A stretch of 64,000 nt of DNA, from positions 23,790-87,789 of the forward strand of contig NW_014577580.1 of NCBI RefSeq assembly GCF_000485595.1, written 5' to 3'. The translations under genes and the position numbers were made by a program. This DNA comes from Priapulus caudatus (taxonomy: Eukaryota; Priapulida; Priapulimorpha; Priapulimorphida; Priapulidae). Shown here piece after piece: positions 26,731 through 37,100 of this stretch. The stretch's first letter is position 1, and the number at the start of each line of letters is the position of its first letter. The notes beneath the pieces are model-generated. The model searched no databases. It saw nothing but the letters and a program-made list of their open reading frames with translations, and was not told where the DNA came from.

Positions 26731-27141
26731 GGGAGTGTCTATATTCAGGCCGGTACGGGAGATTACGGTACGCATATATTTGCTAATATATTGACTAATC
26801 GTGCGTCAATAAACTCAATATTCACAGAGAGTATAGCTAAGACATGTGTCTATAGGTATCTAGAATTTTAGAAATTTAATCATCTGTAATTCACTTCCGC
26901 GCGCATATATTTGCTATATTGACTAATCGTACGTGCGTCAATAAACTCAATATTCACAGAGAGTATATGAATTCAAGCCGGTACGGGAGATCATTTGCAT
27001 AATATATTCTAGATACCTATAGACACATGTCTTAGCTATACTCTCTGTGAATATTGAGTTTATTGACGCGCGATTAGTCAATATATTAGCAAATATATGC
27101 GTACCGTAATCTCCCGTACCGGCCTGAATATAGACACTCCC
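26731..27141. mobile_element. Foldback element with 136-bp inverted arms
   Basis: Left arm 26731-26866 and right arm 27006-27141 are near-perfect reverse complements, both starting with GGGAGTGTCTATATTCAGGC. The 139-bp spacer itself holds a direct partial copy (26895-26968) and a second fragment of the arm start (26970-26995). The motif ATTCAGGCCGGTAC-GGAGAT also occurs at 8895-8925 and 19765-19795, so the family is dispersed. Confidence 0.85.
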
Positions 27142-28420
27142 TACTGAGTCATGCACCTAGAATGATCACGTTTCGATTAGTTGCCATGACTTTTAGATTA
27201 CACGTCTAGTGAATTTCTCTCGCTGTAGGTTCCTTCTTGCATCCTTCATTCATGCTTCATCCACTGCTTCATCCACTGCTTCATCCACTGCTTCATTCAT
27301 ACGTGCATGCGGATCGACTCTCTAATTACCAGTGAACGTGCGATGCTGTGGCTAGATACAGCAACCCAACAGAGTGGGGTTACATCTTTCTTATCTATAC
27401 ACTGTTGGGATTACATTATTGTATATAAGCAGTGGCACGTTTGGCGTTTCCATTTCTGTTCCTCGGCAATTCTCGTCCTGTTAGTGGATTGATCGCGGCA
27501 ATATTTTTCGTGTATACCGAAAGTGACGGAAATCGGATGTTGAAAATAAAAAATTTCTTGAACCGGAAACAATCGCGAGCATTCGCCTGTCATCCACGCC
27601 ATGCGTGATGGCAGCCTGGCGGGTGGTTTAGAAAGAGAGTGGTCCGCCACACGCACACAAACGTCTCGTTCATAATATAGAGGAATAAGGTGCGATAATA
27701 TCGAAACGAACAGAAAGGAAGCAAACATTTGGGATATAAGGAGACATTAGTGTATGGCGCGCAGTGTGTTAGAGGGCTATTAATAGCGCATTAGAATTGC
27801 TATTAATAGAGCATTAGGATTGCTATTATTAGTGCATTATGGCCATTTCATCATGAGTAATGGCATGCAAGCGTTAAGCAAGAAATTACGCGTCAATTAC
27901 CAGAGTTGTTATGCTTTTTGAGTTCAATTATCCGATGCAACCGTCGGTGTACGTTCGTGTCGTGACATTTCCTCGCCAGATCTAGCATGCTAACGTTATT
28001 TACGTAGAGGACGTGCAGGAACTAACCGACTACACTAGCTTGTACTGTTTATGGTGACATACTGGTGCATCCATTTCAGCACCGAGGGGCAGACTAACTG
28101 CTTACCTTACATTATTGTAACTTTAAAAAAATTATATTGTTAACGGTGCAGTTACCATCGTTATTGTATTGAATTAGCCTTTACTAAATTAGATGATTTA
28201 GCGAACGATTTAGCTTATCATGAACAATCATGGTGACACATCATGTTAGATGGTCGATGTAAATGTCACGGTTTGTGAACTATCACGTACCTTGCTGTCG
28301 GTTGAATACGCTGGAACCCTTGGCAGCCCTTGCTAACTTAGCAGTCAAACACAAGGTTACTGCGGTTTTATAGAAGTCGTATATATATGAGGCAACAGCC
28401 GACTTTGGGCTGGGCCGCAT
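27142..28420. other. No gene recognised
   Basis: Apart from the 12-bp repeat at 27245-27298, a degenerate TTAATAGNGCATTAG repeat lies at 27778-27838. Nothing coding is seen. Confidence 0.55.
27245..27298. repeat. 12-bp tandem repeat (CTTCATCCACTG)n
   Basis: About four units with variants at the ends. Confidence 0.85.
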
Positions 28421-28421
28421 T

Positions 28422-28507
28422 GGTAAAAACGTACACATCGGATTATTACCAGTGACGGATTCAAGGTAAAAACGTACACATCGGATTATTACCAGTGACG
28501 GATTCAA
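28422..28507. repeat. 43-bp perfect tandem duplication
   Basis: 28422-28464 and 28465-28507 are identical and contain the left end (CAGTGACGGATTCA) of the neighbouring hAT-like element. The element end is therefore present twice. Confidence 0.95.
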
Positions 28508-28646
28508 TTTCCCCCTATTTTTTGTTCCCCCTTATTCGGCACGCAAAGCGTGCGCACCGGCGCTATCACAAAATCCGCACCCCCTGAAATGAAATTCTGG
28601 CTACGCGGATGCGCCCCCCTATCTCAAAATCCTGGATCCGCCACTG
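28493..28646. mobile_element. Non-autonomous hAT-like MITE
   Basis: 154 bp bounded by CAGTGACGGATTCA and its imperfect inverse TGGATCCGCCACTG. CAGTGGCGGATCCA-type ends are typical of hAT elements. Flanks share ATTAC on both sides, so an 8-bp duplication may have decayed. No coding capacity. Confidence 0.75.
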
Positions 28647-28824
28647 ATTACGGTACTGTGTATATGTACTATGTGGCCCTGTCAAAGCCTGGAGCCTGTT
28701 TTTAGTTGTCAGAAATAAAATTAGTAAACGTAAATATGAACTTTGTCTCGTAGGCTTGACATCTATGCACCGCGTCTGAAAAACTGTAATTTTACGATGT
28801 TTCTGCCAATAGTCTTCATAATAA

Positions 28825-28828
<4 letters not shown>

Positions 28829-28870
<42 letters not shown>

Positions 28871-28880
28871 ATATATATGT
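28829..28880. repeat. (TA)n microsatellite
   Basis: Uninterrupted TA run of about 34 bp with AT-rich flanks. Confidence 0.95.
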
Positions 28881-29361
28881 ATTCTGCCAATATATATAAT
28901 ATATCAATAGTCTATAGTCTATAGTCAATAGTCTATCAAATATATTGATATACTCCTGATAATATATAGAGATAGTTAACATGAAGACAAATTTTAAGAC
29001 TAAATTTGTGACTAGCTAACGGGCCCCCGACCTGCATTACCTGCGCAAATCGGCCAATCATGGCTGAGATAGAATGATCAAAGTAGGTCTAGGTTTTTAG
29101 CGTACGTGCGCAGACGTTTTATTTGTTTGTTTTTTGCTCTAAAGTACACATTGGGTTGTAATTGGTTTGCTTTTTTTAAAATTGACGAAGATGAGTTATA
29201 TAAAGTTTTAATGTCGTTTTTTAAGGCTCAGCATGTTTTGCGATTCGCCCACGCAGTTAAATTAGACAGATACTCGCCTTCGGATCTTTGCGAGAAGCCA
29301 CCTGTCCTACACTAGACACATGACCGTCAGGCTTGCACGGACCAGTCTAATTTATTATTAT

Positions 29362-29392
29362 AATTTATTTATTTATTTATTTATTTATTTAT
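29362..29392. repeat. (TTTA)n microsatellite
   Basis: About seven TTTA units. Confidence 0.95.
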
Positions 29393-29399
29393 ATGTCCA

Positions 29400-30420
29400 G
29401 TTATTCGTTCATTATTTTGTTTATTAAATGACGGCGCGTAGCATATAAGTGGAAAGCGTAGTAACACAAGCTTTCACGCTGCTTACCGTCAGTCAATGCG
29501 GATGTAAGTCTAAATGTAGTCTGACTGAGTATTTCAACCGATGGGGGATAGGTTACGTGCCAGAAAAAACTTCTCCCAATACGCCTGAACGTTATCTCAT
29601 TGGTATGAAGGACGAATGAATTCTCCCGAGTTCATTTCCTCCCGTAGTCACGTTGTCTAGGGGCACACTCTATATCAGGCGGTCCCGTGCGTTCCAACTT
29701 CCACGGCACGAGTTCTGCATTATCCGTGTACAAGGCAGTTCTATACCCGTGTAGCCACTGACTCCCGATACAGGCACCTGTACCTGTACCTGTCCTGTAG
29801 CGGGGGTTAAGGTGAATCTTGGTCGTAAGAAACGTAATTCCCGCACTTGTTATTGCTTTCGCTAGACATTTATACCGATCATTTTGGATTCGGGAGAAAA
29901 CAGGTATCTAAATAAACCCGGGGGTTACTAATGACAAATTTGTCATTATTAACCTCTGATCAAATCTCTGGGTTTTGCATGACGCAATTAATCGTCACTA
30001 TACATATATGCTGTTGCAGTTTTCTCGGCGGGCCTCACTGAAACCAACATTTTCTGCTGCAGATTCAAAGACATAAACTGACCGGAAGTAAGTCCGAGTT
30101 TTTTATTCAGATATTACAGACAATAGGAGTTGAGCCTCTGGCACAGTTAGAGACATATAATATATGTATATATTATAGCGCAGCCAATAGAAGGAAGCCT
30201 TGCGCTAGCACTGGACATAGGCCTATTGCGGCGACATCTGTGGGTTGAAAATGGCATCACTGTGTAATTAATTAATGTAATTAAGGTGAACGGGCTGTGC
30301 TAGATTTATGGTACCAGATTAAAACAATCATAGTTGTACGACTATTTACCGTTGTACAAATAACTTATACATACCACGGGCAGGAAGCTAGAGAATGAAG
30401 CAGTTCGCTCAGCAACTCTC
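29400..30420. other. No gene recognised
   Basis: A small palindrome, GGTTACTAATGACAAATTTG and its inverse, lies at about 29925-29957. Nothing else stands out. Confidence 0.5.
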
Positions 30421-30421
30421 T

Positions 30422-30475
<54 letters not shown>
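30422..30475. repeat. (CT)n microsatellite
   Basis: About 26 CT units. Confidence 0.95.
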
Positions 30476-30479
<4 letters not shown>

Positions 30480-30830
30480 CTCCGTTCTCTCGCTGGTTCA
30501 AGCCTATTCGGTACCAGTACGCATAATTATCATTTATGCGCCCTTATATCCTGCTCCCGCTCAGCTGTCACTGCCGTGCACGCATAAACGCATGTTGCGC
30601 GCTATAATGTTTATGTAGTTACAGTAGATCACGAGATTCGGTACGGTGCAGACAGACAGTAAAGCTGTCACTAGCACCCATACTCGGCACGTAAGCGGCA
30701 TTTCTGGACTTATACCAATAAATTGTGCCCTAGAAATTTGTATGTGCTTGTAGGCTGTTCTATTGCTGATCGATGCATGCTGACATAGAATATAATAGCT
30801 TCAGATAGTAAGAATCTCTAGGACACAACG

Positions 30831-30887
30831 CGAGAAGAGAAGAGAGAGAGAGAGGAGAGAGAGAGAGACGAGGGCGGAGAGCGAGAG

Positions 30888-30943
<56 letters not shown>

Positions 30944-30955
30944 GCAGAAGAGTGA
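30831..30955. repeat. (GA)n microsatellite
   Basis: Interrupted AGAGAG tract. It abuts the left arm of the foldback element at 30976. Confidence 0.95.
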
Positions 30956-30975
30956 GTGAATAGGATTTCTATTAA

Positions 30976-31783
30976 TAGTCTAGCGGATAAGCACATGGAT
31001 TGTGTACTTTTGGTTAGAATTGTGAAACTTTGCACACACGTACTACATGAGGTCCTTAAAAATGTCTGATATAGTGCCAAATGAACAGCGCCATCTGGTG
31101 GCGTACAGCGCTCCCTTGGCGTGTTAACGGGTATTGCATTATAACACTCTTAGGGTTTGGGCTATAATTTCAAGAATACTCATCCAATTTATTCAAGAAA
31201 TAGCTCAAATGATTTGTAGATCTATACTAATATTCTAGAAGCAATTTATTGAGTGTAGCTATCCTTAAATTGTAATAAAATAAGGTTGAAATAATGAAAT
31301 GGTTAAAAATAATGAAAACATGCATATTAAATGACCGATATGTCAAAAATCATCGTCACTGCAGTCTTGCCTATAATGAATTTGCCTACTAAATAAGGAA
31401 CATTTTGACATGGCATGCTCGTGCAGCCCATAGAATTTCTGATATATCGGTGGAAGGGAAATTTGCATTTTTTAACCATTTCATTGGTTTTAACCTTATT
31501 TTATTACAACACATAAAGATAACCACACTCAATAAATTATTTCTCAAATATTAGTATAGATATCTACGAATCTTTTGAGCTATTTCTTGAATAAATTGGA
31601 TGAGTATTATTGAAATTATAGCCAAAATCCAAAGAGTGGTGTAACAAAATACCCGTTAACCCGCCAGGAGGCGCTGTTCAATTGGGACTATATCAGTTGG
31701 TATTATGCGTGTGCAAAGTTTCACAATTCTAACCAAAATTGCACAATGTGCCTATTTTTATGTGCTTATCCACTGGACTATAA
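30976..31783. mobile_element. Long foldback element, ~350-bp inverted arms
   Basis: Left arm 30976-31330 and right arm about 31440-31783 are imperfect reverse complements. Shared words include GGTTAGAATTGTGAAACTTT, GTTAACGGGTATT and TCATCCAATTTATTCAAGAA. The outermost ~60 bp of each arm has TAGTCTAGCGGATAAGCAC and GGTTAGAATT, which resemble tRNA A and B boxes, so an inverted pair of tRNA-derived SINE ends is possible. No coding capacity. Confidence 0.75.
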
Positions 31784-32225
31784 GTCGTAATGTGCCCGGC
31801 CGTTTCTCTATATTCTACACACACATATTCTCCCTCTCTCTGTTCGTAAATACCCACTATCTGCAACAAAACACATTATTTGAATAACTTCAACTTGAAT
31901 CTATTTAAAATTAAAAGGTTTTATCCACGGGTAGTGTGATATGCAAGAACTTTATCGCCTCAAGTTCACAGTGCCCTAGCTCAGCCTTACGAAATTCCTT
32001 ATGCTGTTACATGACATCCTCTAGAGTCAGATCTATGTCCGCACATACTTCTTATCTGCATGGGAAATGTTATTTTGTTTATATTATACAAGTTTTAAGC
32101 ATCGAATTAGAAAGCGAAAAGTAAAAACTAGTTTAAGAAGAGCTATTTATAGAGCCAGTGGAGGATAAAAAGGAGCACGTGGAGGATGGGGAGGGGGAAT
32201 AAGGAGCGTGTGGAAGAGTTATATA
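31784..32225. other. No gene recognised
   Basis: Short unique stretch between the foldback element and the GTGC tandem repeats. Confidence 0.5.
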
Positions 32226-32227
32226 TA

Positions 32228-32228
32228 A

Positions 32229-32269
<41 letters not shown>

Positions 32270-32614
32270 GCTTATAAACGAGATAGAGAAAGTGTGTGGG
32301 AGGTATTTTATGTGCGCGCGTGTGTATGTGCGTGCGTACGCGCGTGTGCGCACATACGATCGTGTATGTCTGTCTAAATGTGTATTTATGTGTGCATGCC
32401 TGAGTGCCTGCATGCATGTGTGCGTGCGTGCGTACGTGCGTGCGTGCACGTTTGTAAACAAGATCGAGAGAGTGTGTGTGGAAGATGTTTTATGTGCGCG
32501 CGTGTGTATGTGCGTGCGTACGCGCGTGTGCGCACATACGATCGTGTATGTCTGTCTAAATGTGTGTTTATGTGTGCGTGCGTGCCTGCCTGCGTGCGTG
32601 TTTGCGTGCGTGCC

Positions 32615-32655
<41 letters not shown>

Positions 32656-33000
32656 GTTTGTAAACGAGATCGAAAGAGTGTGTGTGGGAGGTGTTTTATG
32701 TGCGCGCGTGTGCATGTGCATGCGTACGCGCGTGTGCGCACGTACGATCGTGTATATCTGTCTAAATCACTGGCAGCAAGATCAAGCCCGCACGTACAGC
32801 ACACACGCGCGCCATTGACTATATATATACAACATATATATATGTATACAACATATATATACAACATATATACATATATGTTGTATATATATAGTCAATG
32901 GCGCGCGTGTGTGCTGTACGTGCGGGCTTGATCTTGCTGCCAGTGGTCTAAATGTGTGTTTATGTGTGCGTGCGTGCGAGCGTGTGCGTGTGTGGCGGCC
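32228..33000. repeat. GTGC-rich tandem repeat, ~180-210 bp units, split by a MITE
   Basis: Each unit is a (GTGC)n run, then TNTAAACNAGATNGANAG, GTGTGNGGNAGNTNTTTTATG, a TGCGTACGCGCGTGTGCGCA word, CGATCGTGTATNTCTGTCTA and AATGTGTNTTTATGTGTGCG. Three units start near 32228, 32415 and 32620. The third is interrupted by the element at 32768-32945 and resumes at 32946. Confidence 0.9.
32768..32945. mobile_element. MITE with ~70-bp terminal inverted repeats and 8-bp target-site duplication (hAT-like)
   Basis: 178 bp, almost fully palindromic, with ends CACTGGCAGCAAGATCAAGC and the exact inverse. It is flanked by GTCTAAAT at 32760-32767 and again at 32946-32953. Removing the element and one GTCTAAAT restores the tandem-repeat unit seen twice upstream, so the empty site is visible within the window. 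An 8-bp duplication suggests hAT. The centre is TATA-rich. Confidence 0.92.
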
Positions 33001-33265
33001 GTCAATCACACGCGCGCGCCCGCTATCAGGACGCGCGGGTGGTGTCACCGACACGTACTGCGCCGTGTTGAACTGCGGTTAACCCAACACCCGGGCAAGC
33101 CCGAAAACTGTTTACAGATGTCGGGGCAACGGGGAACCGCCCACCAGCTAATTTTTCAGCGAGAGCTTACCTCTTGTCTCTATACCTCACTAGTGGTTGA
33201 TACGATTCACGAGTGAGTGACTGAGTTACTGAGTGAGAGTGCCGACCGAGTGTTTAGCGACTGTT

Positions 33266-33283
33266 ATGTTCTATAGTGTATAA
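33266..33283 (+). promoter_or_regulatory. Short upstream ORF in the receptor 5' leader
   Basis: ATG followed by four codons and TAA, eight bases before the main ATG. It could lower translation of the receptor if the transcript starts upstream; the start site is not known. Confidence 0.35.
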
Positions 33284-33291
33284 CCGTAATA

Positions 33292-33391
33292 ATGTGGTCG
33301 GTTCACGTCGTCGTCGTTGCATTTCTGGCGCTCTTTTGCGTGCTTCGCGTTTGTCACAGCCAGCTAGCGGACGATGACGACGAGCGGGATG
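33292..33391 (+). CDS. Receptor exon 1 (signal peptide)
   Basis: 33 codons plus 1 base; donor GATG|GTAAGT. M-W-S-V-H, then a hydrophobic V/A/F/L core and an acidic D-D-D-D stretch after the likely cleavage site. The ATG context is AATAATGT. Confidence 0.88.
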
Positions 33392-34093
33392 GTAAGTGCA
33401 GAGTAGCTCTCGTACTATAGCCCGCTTACATTAACTGGCCGCCAGCGGCACAGGCACTTGGACCGTTTCAATAATAAAATGATGGTTAATAATAATAAAT
33501 ACAACTTCTCAGTAGGACTAGTACTACAGTACCAGCAATACTCTTATGTTATGCTTAACATGGTAATGCTTGATGCACATCACCTTTACCTTCTGCATTA
33601 AATAGGTTTGCAGGGCCGTAGCTAGCAGGATGGAGGCCAAGAAGGTGGGGGGGGGGGCAGTTGCCACCCACAAATAAATGTAGATAGTATCAGGAGTTAA
33701 TGAAGACGTTTGTCTTCATTAACTCCTGATAGTATTACATTGCCTGTAGCCAACGGCGAATTGCCCACTGTCAACTGCCCAGCAGAACACATGTGGCTTT
33801 GACCTCTCTCACCCAATGCAACATGAGTTAGCTTAGCTCCTTAGCGAGCTCCTTAACTTAGATACGATAACGTAATATGGCTTGGCTCAGTCATCATCAT
33901 CATCATCATTAGCTCTAGTACTATAGCCCGCTTACATTAACTGCCGCCAGCGGCAGTTAATGTAAGCGGGCTATAGTACTAGAGCTACATCATCATCATC
34001 ATCATCATCATCATCACCACAACCGGCACTATATCCCTTACATTAACTGCCGCCAGCGGCAGTTAATGTAAGCGGGCTATAGTACTAGAGCTA

Positions 34094-34125
<32 letters not shown>

Positions 34126-37100
34126 CCATAACCACTATATCCCTAACCCTAACCCTAACCCTAACAATGACCCTGAAATTAATAAATTAAGTTATTTAAA
34201 CGCCATGGCTTAAATAATAGATGTACGAAACGATGTGAAAGTAGAGAAACGATTGAAGGATGCCTTGCTCAAGGACTACGACAAGCAGCTGAGGCCGGTC
34301 ATCAACGTCAGTGACGCCGTGCCACTCAGAACGATGATGTACATCAGAAACATCAAGGAACTTGTGAGTTATTCATTCAGTAACCACCACGTGCTATTAG
34401 CGAATGATATATAATATCTCTCTCTTTATATATATATGTATGTGTGTATTTATGTATTTATGTATATATATGCAAACATTTCGTGTTCGACTTTAAATTC
34501 GGACAATATGAATGTGAATGGAGTCAGACTCGCAAACACGAGTTTCTTGGTGACATATTACATTGTCATATGTAATATCACTTTGTGAGCACCCACTCTG
34601 TTTATCACTGCTGGTGAATAATATTTACTTGCAACAATATGCGCTGTGTATTAATTTAGCGAATGTAATAACTTATAAGTTCCTATTCGGGTTTGAAAGT
34701 TTCGATCTGTCTAAGTCTGTTGTAGTTTTAGTGGCATTTTAGAAAAATCCTAGTATTCGCCAAGAGGTGGCGCTGCGATGCGATAATTTAGACTAATCCG
34801 AGAAATTTTCTTTTCAGGATGAGGTGCGCGAGGTATTGACGCTGAGCGTTTGGTTTAGAATGGTGAGTACGCCAACTTTCAACATTCAAGCCAGCTCAGA
34901 GTAAACCACTCCCAAGGTTGTAGTTCCAACTTAAACTAGCTTTATAATTTTTTTTTGGCATTTTTCAATTTGTGTGTTACCTGTTACAACGGTTTGGGTA
35001 AAAGGTTAAATTGGGCATTCCTATTGGATGAAAGATTAATTTTATTATTTATCTTCTTTATTTTTTATTCTCTCTTATTATGTGTGCTTAGGTGTGGCAA
35101 GATCAGCACATGGTATGGGATCCAACTAAGTACTCGAACATCACCAGTATCCGACTAGCCTCTGAGTCCCTTTGGAGACCGGACATTTACCTTTATAACA
35201 AGTGTGTTATTTTGCCTATACAAAAATTGCAATAGAATGTGCTGAAAATACGGGTATATATTCAATTTAAAGAAATTTAGGAAATTTACAAAGAAGCAGG
35301 GGGGTAGATTCATCAACACGCGTACGCAAAATATTTTTCGTAAATCTTGTGTACGCAATCGACGTTGCTTAGTTGCGATTTATCAACGCAGCTATTTAGT
35401 AAATTTGCGTACGATTTCGCGTACGCAAGCGAGGCCGTTTTAGGTGCGATTCCTCAAGCTAAAATTTACGTAAATCTTTGCGTAAATTTACACGAGCTGA
35501 AGAGGTGCCGTAAACCAATCGAAATTTCCGCATACCGAAGCATTCATTATCTTATTGAGAAAACATTATAAAATTACTACTCAAATAAAAATAAATAAAT
35601 AATTACCTCTCTACACAGACAGGCGGCGCCTTTGACGCTTCTTTTGTCATAGCTTGGCATTGTGTTCGTTATAAGCGAATTCGTAGTTAGCCGTGTAGGC
35701 CCCCTACGTGCACACGCACGCACGTGTACACACGTGCACATGCACGCACGCACGCACGCACTCACGCACGCACGCACGCACGCACATGTACGTGCACACG
35801 CACGCACGTATACGTGCACACTCATGCACGCACGCACGCATGCCCGCACGCACGTGTACGTACACACGCACGCACGCACGCACGCACGTCTACGTGTCGC
35901 CGCTTCCATCGAGTGTTGAACGCAAACATACAAACGAAAATGAGGACAACTAGGATCAACTAGTACCCCCAGCACTCCTGTAGACAGCTAGAGCAATAAA
36001 TATTATGGTTTACATACAAGAGAAGCGTCAGTTTGGTTGATATGATATGTGTCGCAGTGTGATTGGTTTCTGCTAGACACGCCCCTCAACAACCAGCAGC
36101 TACGATGGACGTAGTGGGATTTACACTGAATTATCAACATTTGCGTACGCAGCGTGCTACGCTGCGTTGATGAATCGCACCTACGAGCGCACCTACGAGC
36201 TTTGCGTACGTACTCTAGAAACTTTGTGTACCCAATAGACTTTACGCAACGTTGATGAATCTCACCCCAGGTCGTTAAAGTTTACTGCATTGTATTGTAT
36301 TGTCGTGTTTGTGTTGTGTTGTGTTGTGTTTGTTGTGTTGTTCGTTGCGTTGCATTTAATTGCATTGTATTGTATTGCACTGTATTGTATTGTATTGTAT
36401 TGTATTGTATTGTATTGTATTGTATTGTATTGTATTGTATTGTATTGTATTGTATTGTACTGCATTGCATTGCATTGCATTGTATTATGTTATATTGTAT
36501 TGTAATTGTATGTATTATATTTATACTGTAAATTGTAAACTTATATTAATGAGGAGACTCAAAAACGCGCGTTAATCCCTTCCTTTGTACCTTCGCTATC
36601 CTTCTATTATGTGAGTAATTGTTGTAGCCAATAGTCCTAATCAACCATAAACTAAACTAAACTAAACTAAACTAATGAAATAAGGCATTTCCTGTTAAAA
36701 TTTCACTATGCTATGACAATGCACAGGGATGAATTAAAAGTAATTATTAGAGAGTTGATATTGAATAAACTGAAAGCTGTTTCCTTACAAATGGAATGTA
36801 GTGTTCTATTTCGCAACATTCACAATTTACCTATATGTGTGAAAACGAATATCATACATATGCATCGTTCCCAAAAAGTTCCCGATATGTTTGTGAAATA
36901 CTTGAATACGGAATGTTTTCTTTTACATCGCTTCCCATTTTCCCCCTTTGTTTTCAGCGCACATGCAAACATTGAGCATTTTCCCACCAAAATGTTCATC
37001 ACAATTCGATACAACGGCAGGATGTCCTGGGCCATACCCGTCGAGTTTCGAAGCTATTGTCCGGTAGACCTCAGCGACTTTCCGTTCGACTCGCAGAGGT

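Noticed and set aside
32232-32931. Cys/Val/Arg/Ala-rich plus-strand frames of 120-146 codons
   Set aside because: Translations of GTGC repeats, open in several frames.
34141-34165. Chromosome end at the CCCTAA repeat
   Set aside because: Only four units, lying inside an intron of a continuous gene.
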